Source of the DNA: Platynereis dumerilii
Lineage: Eukaryota > Annelida > Polychaeta > Phyllodocida > Nereididae
NCBI GenBank assembly: GCA_026936325.1
Contig: JAPTHN010000154.1
Span: 62,001 to 126,000, forward strand
Direction of reading: 5' to 3'
Length of the DNA stretch: 64,000 nt
The first letter of the stretch is position 1; each line of letters starts with the position of its first letter. The notes below the pieces were generated by a model. The model was not told where the DNA came from and made no database searches. It was given only the letters and a program-made list of their open reading frames with translations. Positions 50,901 through 60,893 of this stretch are shown here, piece after piece. Position numbers and translations under genes: made by a program.

Positions 50901-53900
50901 AAATGTGTAATGATAAGCTATATTTATCGCTATAATCTAGCAGAGACAATTTATCAAATTTGCGCAAAGTTCTAAAAAAATTTTATTTCAAATTAACTGT
51001 TATTTGCTTTTATTGCGATATCACAATATGTATATAACGCACTTCATCTAACAATATGTAAAACGATTATAACGATAAGTCGAATCGATATATATTTTGA
51101 TACATCGATTGATCGATCCAGCCCTAAAAGAGATCACTCTTGAGTCCGGCCCAATCATTCTTCCCAGCAGTCCCAAGCAGCCTAGTACTTATATAAATAT
51201 CGCTAGAATGATGATTTACTTTCCCTCAGGTCAAATAGAGGAGATCGTCCGACCTGGCTACTTCTCCATGAAGGAGAAAATGCCGACCCTTCCCCCAATA
51301 GCCAAGAGATTCTTCGTGTACGCAGATGAAGATAAGAACAAGGTCGTCATATGTCCCAAGTGAGTGTCCGAAGAAATTGCCCTTATTTTTGTTTACACAT
51401 AAATATTTATAATGTATTTTCTCTCAATATGCAGTTGAAATAAAATAAAAAAATGTCATATTTTATTATTTTTCAGAAATGTTAAACATTTTATATCTAT
51501 TAAAAGAAATTAGTAGTATTGATGTAGTTTTTGTTAGCTTCTAATATTTTTATTTTAAAATTCAAATTCAAATAATGTTATTGATACTCATTTAAAAGTG
51601 TAGCATAATTGCTGATCATCGAGAGCAAATATTATGTAGTGCGCAAATCTTAAGTTTTCAACAAATGCTCTGTCTTTTAATGCTCCATCTTGGAATCCAA
51701 ATAAATCTGGATCAGGACCAGTCAAGAGGTAAGGGCGGGAAACGTGTCATCCAGTAGGACTCCCTCGCACCTCAGAGCCCGAGGAAAAACTATGTACTAC
51801 TGCAAGCCTTTAAAATTGGGCTGGACACCGGTTCACGATATATCAGTCGCACCGGTTCTTTCTGGCGGTGTGATAATCAAAATCTATGAAATACAGTTTC
51901 GGTTCGATCCAATCCTACCCTCCACAAGCTTAATTTTCATGTAAAAAGGTTAAAATTACTTTATTAAGGAAGAAATTCCGAAAAATCAAGAGCAAGCCAT
52001 GAACGGATCTTCGCCCAGGTCGCAACCCATGGCGGAATACTAATTTTCCGGACCAAAATAAGTATCGATGGTACTCTTTGTATCAAACTTAGGAAACGGT
52101 GTCCATCCCTACTTTAAAAAATGTCTAAACTTTTACTAGTCACTTGTTTTTATTTGCAGCAAGAAGGCCCACAACCGCAAGAACAAAATCCAGTGGATGA
52201 AAAAGCACATTGAGCTGAACCCCTTGCAACTCTTGCGGGAGACAAAAGGGCGTGTCCGGTTGGATCTCCAGAATAGAATCAGAATCAAGAAGTTTAAGGC
52301 GAGTGATATTGCCTCCTACAGGTCAGTGTATATCTACTACCCAGCTGACAAAACTGGTGGTTAACTGAGAGTTATCACGTGAAATTGCCCCTCAGTTATC
52401 ACGTGGAAAACTGATAGGTTATTGCAAACGCTAACCACGTGACTTTCTCACCAGTTAACCACGTGATTTTCTGGGGGCAATCTTCACCAGTTAACCACGT
52501 GATTTTCTGTTGAATATCTTCACCAGTTAACCACATGATTTTCTGGTGAATATCTTCACCAGTTAACCACGTGATTTTCTGGGGGGCAATCTTCACCAGC
52601 TAACCACGTGATTTTCTGGTGAATATCTTCACCAATTAACCACATGATTTTCTGGGGGGCAATCTTCACCAGTTATGTAGAATTATTTGAGAAGAGGCAA
52701 AATCTCCCACCGGTTAACTTAGCTAACTCCTCATCAAGCCAGTCAACTCAGACTGTTTCAAGCATTATCTTGGGCTTTCAATAGCTGTGGGGCTGAAGTA
52801 AAAGCCTCAAGAACTTGCTGAAAATTTGTCACAACCAGTGTGATGCAGTGAGGCTCTTTTCAGTCTTCTTAAGGGTAACCAGAATCAAGGATTGTAGTCA
52901 TACTTGATTCACATTTTGGATGACTAGTCTTTAGTGATAATATCCAATATGTTCTCCTTTTTCAGCTAATAAGCATCATTCCACCATATACTGTGTATTA
53001 ATCCAGATTTAGAAATCATAATCATTTGTTTAATTAGTTTAAACTCAGTTAAAGTAAACTTAGTGCGGAACTCGGTGCGCAGCTGTGTTTCTAGTACGGG
53101 TGGCTCCATCTATATTTCTTGGGGGCAATCTTCACCAGTTAACCACGTGATGAAAAACACGTGATAACTCTCAGTTATGTCATGAAGATGGTCAAGCGTT
53201 AATCTGGTGACATTCGTCAAGTGGTTATCCCGTGAAAATGTTGGGGATAGACCCCGAAGTCAACTCTATAAAGTCGACTTACTCGACTAGTGAAGTCATA
53301 GTTAGGTTCCCAAGCAGCAAGTTAATGTTCAGTCTGGTCAAGTCAGACTTGAGTCAGCTAAAGTCAAGCCATAGTTGCATAACTTAGCCAATTTTCATCT
53401 CACAGAAATGGTTTTGGTACCATTCAAAAGGGCATAAAGAGCACAAGTATTTCTAATTATTATAGTACTTTTGTAAAGTCTATAAAAACTCCCTAAAAAT
53501 TGACACATTTGTGTATTACACAATAATCCGTGTCCGAAAATTTTGAAATTTCCGAAGTTAAAAGTACTGTTGAAAAATATTTAACAGATGGGCCCTGGGA
53601 TATTGCACAAAGTCAGCTGAAGTGAAGTCAAATGAAGTCAGGGTTCAACAACTTAGCTGACTAGTCAGTTGAAGTTCTTGTAAAGCAAGTAAGAGTTTTG
53701 ACTCTGACTGACTTCGGGGTCTAAATGGGGAATTTTTTCACAAGAAGAAAAACACGTGATAACTCTCAGTTATGTGGTGAAGATGGTCAAGCGTTAATCT
53801 TGTGACATTCATCACGTGGTTATCCCGTGAAAATGTCAGGGAGTTTTTTCACGTGAAGAAAACATGTGATAACTCTCAGTTATGTGGTGAAGATGGTCAA

Positions 53901-56900
53901 GCGTTAATCTGGTGACATTCATCACGTGGTTATCCCGTGAAAATGTGGGAGTTTTTCTCACGTGAACAAAAGCACGTGATAACTCTCAGTTATGTCATGT
54001 TCACCAGTTTCCCCCGTGTTTATCACGTGAAGTTCACGTGCATTGTCAGCTGGGTATATTATATGTACAAGAATGGGTAAAGTTTGTAAACGTAATGCAT
54101 AGTAATTGCCTTCTCTTTTTTTGGCAAATAAAAGTGTATTGACTTCTGACTTGTATGTAGGCCTGGCCTACCTTTATCTGGAGACATTCTATCAGCTGTT
54201 CAAAATATAACAGCCTTGAAGTCCATTCTGGGTCTTAACTGGATTGGTGGGGAACTTCCCAAAATCTTGTAATTTCTTGCCATTAAATAAAGAAAGAATC
54301 ATATCTGTGATATCATATCAGTGTTGAGGACCAAAGAGGAGTGTTTTGCTGCCATCCAGGAACTCCCAGTTGAGGTCAAAGGGAGTCGAGTATACTGTCT
54401 GGTTTCCGATTCAAGGCCAATTTTCATCTCAATTTGTTGGATTTGGCCTCAATTTGCTGAATTTGGCCTCACCTCTCTGAATTTGGCCCCAATCTTTGCT
54501 GAATTCGGCCTCATCCTGCTTAGTTGTTGAATTTGGGCTCATCTCACTGAATTTGGCCTCATCTTGCTTAATTGTGCCTCGCCTCACTGAATTTCGCCTC
54601 AATTTGCTGAATTTGGCCTCACCTCATGAATTTGGCCTCAATTTGCTGAATTTGGCCTCACCTCACTGATCTTGCCTCAATTTTTGTTGAATTAGGCCTC
54701 AATTTGCTGAGTGTTGTCAAAATTTATCATATATATTGGCTTCAACAACTTGCTGAATTCAGTTTGATTGATTTGTCCTCATTAGCTTTTATTTCCGAAT
54801 TTCGTCCAATTTGCTAAATTTTGCCTCAAATTGTTGAATTTGACCTCAATTTGCTAATTTTGGCCTCGCCAATTTGCTGAATTTGGTCTCAACAATTTGC
54901 TGAATTTGGCCTCACATTACTGAATTTGGCCTAATTTTTATTTGGTGAATTTTAGGCCATTTTGGTGAATTTGGCCTCAATGTGATCAATTTGACCTCAC
55001 ATTGCTCAATTTGGCTTTAATTTCTGAATTTAGTCCCAATTTGCTGGATATGGCTGCAGAATTTGCTCTCAGAATTTGCTAGATTTGTCCTCAATTGTTG
55101 GATTTGACCTAAATTTGCTGAATTTGGTGTTAGTTTGCTGAATTTGGCCTAAACAATTTTCTAAATATGGCCTTAAGGGAGGTATGGGTAATTTTAGGCA
55201 TAATGGCCCATGTTTGGTATCAAAAGATAGGTTTTTGCTAAATTAGATGATTTCAGGTCATTTTGCATTTTTGCGATGAATGGTTGCCATGGTAACCAGT
55301 TTAAAAGGCAAAAAAAGGCTGATTTTTACTTCTCACGGGATGTGAAATTTCTGAAGTTACAGACATTTCAGAAAAATTTCGAAAATGTTGACAAATGAAG
55401 AAAAGCAAAATGAAGAAAAGTATAGAGGGATTTTTAAAATTCCTTTTAATAGTGCCAGAAATTGGGGTAAAGTGGACTAAAGTCATTTTTTGGGAAAAAT
55501 TGCTGGTTTCTACGACTTCAATCTCAAATAATTTCGTAACCAAAAAAAAATTTAAAAATCCCCTCTATAGTTTTCAAGACAATTTTGCAAGGATTCCGTT
55601 GATGTATCCCACAAGTTCCTACGATGAACGGTTGTCAAGATTTTTCACATCCCGTGGAGGGTAAAAGTGTGTTTTCGCACATTGCGGAAAATGGCAAAAA
55701 TGTGACGTAACCGTCATTTTAGGCAATTGACCACTGTATAACATATCCGTGGAAATTTATCCAATTCTAATGAAGCTACAGGTACGAAATTTTACCAAGA
55801 TTTAGTTCCTCCAGAGCCAGCTTGGCTCTGGAGGACTGCACGGCTACGCCAGCTGATCCGTCAGCCTTCATTTCCGGCATTCGGTAAACATGACATACAG
55901 TGATTTACTCAACACACCTCAAATTTTCCCCTCCACCTCTGCACACACGCCATGCTGAAGGGTTAGAGTGATGTGGCTGATAGATTAGGGATAGATCTAT
56001 CTGTGACAACTGTTAATAGATGTCCGCAATGCCGAGAATCGTCAGAAATCACACGAATTGCGAAGCGTTTTGACACAGCGTCGAGCCAGAATCATGGCCG
56101 ACCCACAATTTCTGTGTTGCCGGTCTCTAACTTGGCCCTGGGTATGCAGCAATGTGATTGGTCAGCGTCCTTGGCGTCCTCGGAATGCAACAATGTGATT
56201 GGTCGGCGTGTTCTGGCGTAGTCTGACAGGTTCCCGCCGGAATGAAGCGATCTGATTGGTCGAAGTAGTCTGGCTGGTTCCTGACTCAAGTTGCTAGTAG
56301 CGCCTCCTCTCGCCTCTGGCGAGCAAATTGATTGACTTCGGCAATGTTCGCATAATTCCGTCGTGAGCACATGCTTTGCACAACAAAAATATCTGCAAAT
56401 GGAGATCGATGCTCTGCTTGGTGTTACGGACATTTCGGACATTGTCAGTGATCAAATGTGTTTGGATTACTTCGCCCTGGATGTGGTGCTTCGTCTGGAA
56501 GGGTTGTGGATGCACTGGGGAAGTGTCTGTGTCCGTCAAAATCATTCACAGACTATTTAAAAACACCAATAGCCTCACAGTTTAAATTCAATACTGTAAC
56601 TAAAAATGAAATAATAAAAGTAATTGACTCCCTTAAACAAAAAAATAGCAGTGGACCTGACAAAATATCAAACAAACTCTTGAAGATATTAAAGCAAGAA
56701 ATTGGAGGTCCCTTAACTGTACTTATTAATCAATGTATTCAAAGTGATAAATTTCCTGATTTATTAAAAGCAGCGCTGGTCACTCCTATTTTCAAAAAAG
56801 GAAATGAAAATGAATTTAGTAACTACAGACCAGTTTCTGTATTGTCCAGCGTGTCAAAGGTCTTTGAGAAGATCTTATACAATCAGTTGTATGAATATTT

Positions 56901-59900
56901 CTCAGAAAATAATTTGTTGTATATTAGTCAGTATGGTTTTAGACGCCACCACTCTACTGAGTTGGCTACATTGGAACTTGTCGACAAAATTTTAAAGGAA
57001 ATGGATATGAACAATCTGCCACTATGTGTATTCCTAGATCTTTCAAAGGCCTTTGACACTCTGGACCACAAAATATTATTAAACAAACTACAATACTATG
57101 GAATTAACAATGGCGCACTTACTTTGATTAAGAGCTATTTTACGAAGGGAACTCAGAGCGTTGTATTTGATGACGTTACTTCCTCAACTCTAGAAATCAC
57201 TTGTGGAGTCCCACAAGGATCCATTCTGGGACCATTATTTTTTCTTATATACATAAATGATATAATACAGAGCTCAAATGTTTTTAATATGACTATCTAT
57301 GCTGATGACACCTCTCTATTTACATCACTAAATTCTCGTGAAATTGATGAGCAAAAACTTAATACTGAACTAGATAAAATAAATATATGGCTCAAAGTTA
57401 ACAAACTCTCTCTAAATATAATCAAAACTAAGGCAATGCTCTTTCGTACCCCTCAAAGAAAAGTAACTTATCCTAAACTATTTATTGAAAATCATGAAAT
57501 AGATTTTGTTAAAGAATTCAATTATTTAGGTATCATACTTGATGAAAACTTAAATTGGAAAAAGCACACTGATGCTGTTGCCAAGAAAATAGCTAAAACA
57601 ATAGGTGTTTCAAATAAGATAAAAAACTTTGTTCCTTCAAACATACTTTTAAATATTTATAATACGCTTATTCTGCCACACCTAACCTATGGCAATATTA
57701 TTTGGGGATGGAAATCTTGTCGACTATTTAAATTACAGAAAAAGGCAGTAAGGGTAATAACGCAAAGTAAATTCAATGCTCACACTGATCCTCTATTTCA
57801 CAAACTAAATATACTGAAACTAAGTGATATAGGTCGACTGCAAGACTTAAAATTCTGTTATAAATTTGAGAATTGTTTACTTCCTAAATTTTTTTATGAA
57901 GAACTGCAACACGACAGTTACTCTCACCAATACAACACCAGACAAGGCCGTGATCTTCGCTTACCTGCTGTGAGTCATGACTTCGCCAAACACTCAATGA
58001 ACTACAGGTTTCCGTCATGTCTAAATTCGATGAGTCTGATTTTTAAAGAAAAAATTTACACTCACAGTTTTGCAGGTTTTAAACTGTACGTAAAAAAGAA
58101 ATTCATAGAAGAATACAATACTCAGTGCATTATTCCGAACTGTTATGTCTGTGGTCGTTAGTGTCCTTCATGCTGGTCAGGTAAGTTGTTTTGTGGCATA
58201 AATATAATCCAAATCTATTCTGCTATTGTAGTTCTTTTTCTTATTTTTAAGAAACTTAAGCATAATGTTTTTATTCATTTTTGGGTAACATTAATCTATT
58301 TTGTATTGCCAACAACTGTTATTAAGCCTCTAAAATGTTATTAACATATAATTATTATTAATATAATGTTAAACTTACTTAACCTAATATCTACTGATTT
58401 ATTTACCTATAGAATAATTCTGTGTGTCCATTCAACTAGTAGTATAAGATCAAAATTAATGATAAGTTGTTTTATTATATAACAAGGTGGCCCCTCGATA
58501 GCGGACTAATGTCCTTGGAGGGGTCTCCTTTGCCTTTATTAATGTAACATATTAATTTGTACTAATTATGTAACATCGAATTGGCACAATAAACTGTATC
58601 TGAGTCTGAGTCTGAGTCTGAGTCTGAGTCAATCGATCTCAAAGTTGACCCTCTGGATTCGCCCATGTTGTCAATGGAATGGTTGACTATGCGCGTTGGA
58701 TACATTTACATCGATCTGATCGGATTTATAGTACTTTATTAACTTTAAAAGTTGTTGAAGTTGACCAAAATAGTTCGCCAATGATGTTGTGCATTGTCTG
58801 GAAAAGTTCTGGATGTATTGTCGAAGTTTTGTTGTCTGTCGGACGATTTTGCAGTTGCCTGTCTGGCCTGTGTCTGGAATTCGCAGATGGCTGATATTAT
58901 GGTGAGTCTACAAGTTGCCGTGGAAATTTTAGTGCTTTAATTGCATTGACAGTTGTTGAAATTGACTGGAATAGTTCGCCTGTGTCTAGTACAAATCGAA
59001 GTTTATCAAACTACTTCGACAGTGCATTGTCAGGAAACTATCTTTAGTTTAATTTATGACATAAATTTCACCTGACGCTTGTTGACATAACACTGTCAAC
59101 AGATTGCAGACACTTTTAAAAATTGTTCATGTCTTTGCACCGATAAAGTGAGCTGAAAGAGTGAGATTTTATCACCATTTTGTAAATCAGATAGCAACAA
59201 TACAACGGATTTCTTCATTGAATTTGTGTACACGAGGAAAGAAGCCAAGGCAAGATCAGCATGCTTGATGTCAATGATCTGAGCCCACATCTGATCAGCC
59301 CATGAGTGGTTGCTGAGATACAAGAGGCGGGACTTCAGTGAAATTGACAAATAGTAGTGCTTGTCAATCATTTTCTGTCCCTCCCAGACAGAGAGGCCAT
59401 GGGAATTAGAAAGGTGCATGACCTTTTAATGAAATGTCTTTACAATGTAACAATTTACGTTGTTGCGCAATGCAATGTAACCTGGTAACTATTTTCCAAC
59501 AATGTCTGATTTTCTGTTCTGTAAATTGCAAGATACACTGTTCTTGCCCCCCTCCTGGTTTCTTACCTGATTTTCTTAAAACTTTCTTAAACTCAGTGAC
59601 CTCTTAATTAAGATTTACCTGTGTCATTAGAAAAAGAGGAATTATAAGATCTCGGGCTGTGTCGGTCATAGGAAGATGGCGTTTTCTGTTAACCATACAA
59701 TTTCCTCTTAAATATGAACTATTTAACTTGGAATATTGATGGGGGCATTGCACAATATTTATTTATTGTTCCCAAAAATTAAATTTTGAAATGAAGAGTT
59801 TTCAAATAGCCTATTTCGTCACATTGTTCACACTGTCATATTTTAAAAATGCTGCATCCACATAGATGATCTCAAGTTTTGTTTTTGAAACATTGCATAT

Positions 59901-60893
59901 ATATATATGTATACGTTTTTATTGACATAAAAACAGGTCACATTTGACCAAAATGTCAACATACTGAATTATCTTTTATTGATTATTTGTTGCAGAAACA
60001 AAATTAAACTTATTGTTCTTCGAAGTCGTTGGTTTACTTTTCTTTTTTGTGCTTTTTATCTTTTGCTCTTCCAACCTCTCTATGACCAGTGATGCCACAT
60101 ATTCATTCAGGCCCTGAATTTCAGGGATGTCCAGGGTTTTTCCGTTGCCCCAACACAACATTGGACTAGGGGGACCGGGCCCAGCCCAACTATCCAGCTC
60201 TGGAGGGGCACATTCCATGTGCTTTTCTAGTTATCATTGTTATGTTTCATCAAGGTAAATTCTATGTTTCCATGGCAACTGCATTTTTGTGTGGACATCT
60301 TTAAAATGACACAACGCCACTATTTACTTGCTAAAATTTGGCAACGATTTTGCATTTAACATGGTTTTAAGTAATGATAGAGACATATTTTAATATAATT
60401 GAAGCTTGGACTGGTTGCCTGAGTTGGTGCAGGTCAAAGATATGGCATAATCTGGAATTGTTAAGCTTACACATTTTTGGGGAATTTCTCACCCATACCT
60501 CCCCTTAATTTGATGAATTTTGCTTCAGTGTGCTGAATTTGCCCTCAGTTTGCGTAGTTTTGCTTGATTTGGATTTACTTGATTTTGCTGAATTTGGCTC
60601 AGACTGCTGAATTTAGCGGGATTTAGTCTCAGATTGCTGAATTTGGGCTGGGATTGCCGAATTTTGTTACATGGCTATGCCTACACTTGAATTTTGTTGC
60701 TTGTCTTTCTTTCAGTTGTTGGTTCCAGGGGCGGATGCTGGCCGTGGTAAGAGTTTCCATGACATCCGGCCGCATAGAGAGGAAATATTTCGACTATCTG
60801 ACGACTATAGGGTTCTCTATGGCCGTCTTTTTTATATTCAAAATGGTCTGGACTTTCTACAGGAGGAGTGAGAGCATTAAAAATATGAGTTAG
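38943..60893 (+). CDS. FAM187A: FAM187-like membrane protein, seven coding exons
   Basis: Exons: 38943-39211, 48809-49052, 49681-49858, 50299-50508, 51230-51359, 52160-52321, 60716-60893 (TAG). All borders are GT-AG and phases join, giving 456 residues (human FAM187A has about 410). Order: signal peptide (KVTIFLLILMQIG); first Ig-like region with KCRIC, GRIQWM and DTGEYVC; NWGEWSGCSKCGTRGFRERAG, matching the WEWxxCxxCGxRG segment of FAM187A; GWCKKRCP, matching its CLVPC; second Ig-like region VVICPNKK, IQWMKK, DIASYSCW; transmembrane helix TTIGFSMAVFFIFKMVW followed by RR and a short cytoplasmic tail. A type I surface protein; FAM187 function is poorly known. The ATG at 38895 is an alternative start, but 38943 places the hydrophobic core better. 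Exon 3's donor (TTG|GTATTC) was chosen because an earlier GTGAGG site breaks the phase. Introns 1 (9.6 kb) and 6 (8.4 kb) are transposon-filled. Family call strong from domain order; A versus B paralogue not resolved. Confidence 0.85.
39494..39742 (+). repeat. Left LTR of the BEL/Pao element
   Basis: 249 bp, TG...CA borders. It contains two perfect CRE palindromes TGACGTCA (39565-39572, 39583-39590) with further ACGTCA half-sites, which look like the element's own enhancer, and AATAAA near its 3' part. Confidence 0.85.
41140..41523. mobile_element. hAT-like MITE (CAGGGCC ends) inside the LTR element
   Basis: The ends CAGGGCCAGTCCTA and, in reverse complement, CAGGGCCCGTCCTA are typical of hAT elements. 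The interior is built on TTAGCCAAA / TTGGCTAA words in both orientations. The flanks (AGGGCCCT and GGGACCTG) are only partly alike, so the target duplication is eroded or misplaced. Confidence 0.6.
44402..44653 (+). repeat. Right LTR of the BEL/Pao element
   Basis: 252 bp, nearly the same as the left LTR, with the same pair of TGACGTCA sites. It is preceded by a purine-rich AAGGGGCCGG run, a candidate polypurine tract. A perfect 15-bp-arm hairpin (44653-44685) abuts its end. Confidence 0.85.
44653..44685. repeat. Perfect 33-nt hairpin at the LTR-host junction
   Basis: Arms AGATCTCATAAAAGC and GCTTTTATGAGATCT around the loop AAA, with no mismatch. The target-duplication word GATCT lies in both arms. 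Followed by ordinary intron sequence. Confidence 0.85.
44756..47240. repeat. Diverged direct repeats flanking the 45195-46859 element
   Basis: 44756-44930 and 47051-47220 share CTTATTCTGGAA(C/T)GGAGGCAAGT and GGGAAATTTTAGTTTT in the same order and orientation, roughly 70% alike by eye. They bracket the TIR element, but its own target duplication lies inside them, so they are an older duplication. Confidence 0.55.
45195..46859. mobile_element. TIR element with seven TACGTCCGACAC motifs
   Basis: Perfect TIRs GGCAATTCCGTAAAGTC at both ends, flanked by the 6-bp repeat CATCAG. TACGTCCGACAC occurs in the same orientation at 45558, 45722, 45747, 46459, 46481 and 46669, and as TACGTCCGACT at 46836, where it runs into the right TIR. 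An open frame of 170 codons (46357-46869) resembles no transposase I know and is partly made of the motif. Probably non-autonomous; superfamily unknown. Confidence 0.75.
47388..47893. mobile_element. TIR element, GGGTAA ends, TA target
   Basis: The left end GGGTAAGTTTCCTTGAGTC and, about 20 nt further, TTAGATAGGCTTTAAT are matched in inverted orientation on the right, with TA on both sides (47386-47387 and 47894-47895). The ends contain GAGTCTGACA and GAGTCGGACA words. About 506 bp, non-coding. Confidence 0.7.
48571..48633. repeat. Fragment of the GGCCAYACATAATTGA MITE family
   Basis: Contains GAAGATCCGAGAAGCTAAAG and AACAATTATGTCTGGCC, matching the right half of the copy at 50650-50859. The other half is absent. 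Confidence 0.6.
50650..50859. mobile_element. MITE, ACATAATTGAT ends, copy 1
   Basis: The ends GTGATTCTTAGCTTCGCGG (left) and CCGAGAAGCTCAAGATCAAT (right) are imperfect inverted copies; CCTAGAAAAAGTGCC lies inside the right end. About 210 bp in intron 4 of the FAM187-like gene. The same element recurs in opposite orientation at 63643-63854. Confidence 0.7.
52340..54054. mobile_element. CCCAGCTGACAA-ended TIR element full of CACGTG repeats
   Basis: CCCAGCTGACAA at 52340 faces TTGTCAGCTGGG ending at 54054, with TA on each side. It starts only 18 nt after the exon 6 splice donor. The left part is a tandem array of about 37-nt units (CTTCACCAGTTAACCACGTG plus TTTTCTGG); the right part has about 108-nt units (CACGTGATAACTCTCAGTT, GTGGTTATCCCGTGAAAAT). 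Many perfect CACGTG E-boxes. A second element is nested inside. No coding sequence. Confidence 0.8.
53250..53721. mobile_element. Nested MITE, GACCCCGAAGTCA ends, TA target
   Basis: GACCCCGAAGTCA at 53250 faces TGACTTCGGGGTC ending at 53721, with TA on both sides (53248-53249, 53722-53723). The interior has repeated AAGTCA/AGTCAG words. It interrupts a CACGTG repeat unit of the surrounding element, so it is the younger of the two. Confidence 0.8.
54385..55172. repeat. AATTTGCTGAATTTGGCCTC minisatellite, left part
   Basis: Degenerate tandem repeats of about 20-25 nt, unit AATTTGCTGAATTTGGCCTC with CACCTCACTG variants. The array resumes at 60509-60662 on the far side of the TTAA element, up to about 50 nt before the last exon of the FAM187-like gene. 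Confidence 0.9.
55177..60504. mobile_element. TTAA-flanked TIR element (Kolobok/piggyBac-type target), 5.3 kb with a LINE inside
   Basis: GGGAGGTATGGGTAA at 55177 faces ACCCATACCTCCCC ending at 60504; TTAA lies on both sides (55173-55176, 60505-60508) and minisatellite continues outside both. A TTAA target is known for piggyBac and Kolobok; ends starting GGG fit Kolobok better, which is inference. Near the left end is an inverted pair TATAGAGGGATTTTTAAAA / TTTAAAAATCCCCTCTATAG. Near 56.15 kb is a triplicated AATGTGATTGGTC unit. Unrecognised open stretches lie on the minus strand (59976-60218, 59096-59419), possibly eroded transposase. Confidence 0.7.
56550..58632 (+). mobile_element. LINE (Jockey/CR1/L2-group), 5'-truncated, open RT frame
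   Basis: The frame is open from before 56550 to TAG at 58159-58161. Reverse-transcriptase blocks in order: VTPIFKKG, NYRPVSVLSSVSKVFEK, QYGFRRHHST, FLDLSKAFDTLDH, GVPQGSILGPLFFLIYIND, the catalytic YADDTSLF, then a C-terminal YNTRQGRDLRLP region typical of Jockey-superfamily elements. The endonuclease domain is missing and non-LINE sequence precedes about 56550, so this is the usual 5' truncation. The 3' end is a TGAGTC hexamer tail (58596-58630). No stop interrupts some 530 codons, which suggests a recent insertion. No target duplication found. Confidence 0.88.
60509..60662. repeat. AATTTGCTGAATTTGGCCTC minisatellite, right part
   Basis: The same degenerate unit (TGCTGAATTTGGC, TTGCCCTCAGTTTGC) as 54385-55172, displaced by the TTAA element. 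Confidence 0.8.

Noticed and set aside
52380-52680. Regular short repeats with spacers, CRISPR-like at first sight
   Set aside because: Units are contiguous tandem repeats inside a TIR element in an animal intron; spacers are not unique and no cas genes exist.
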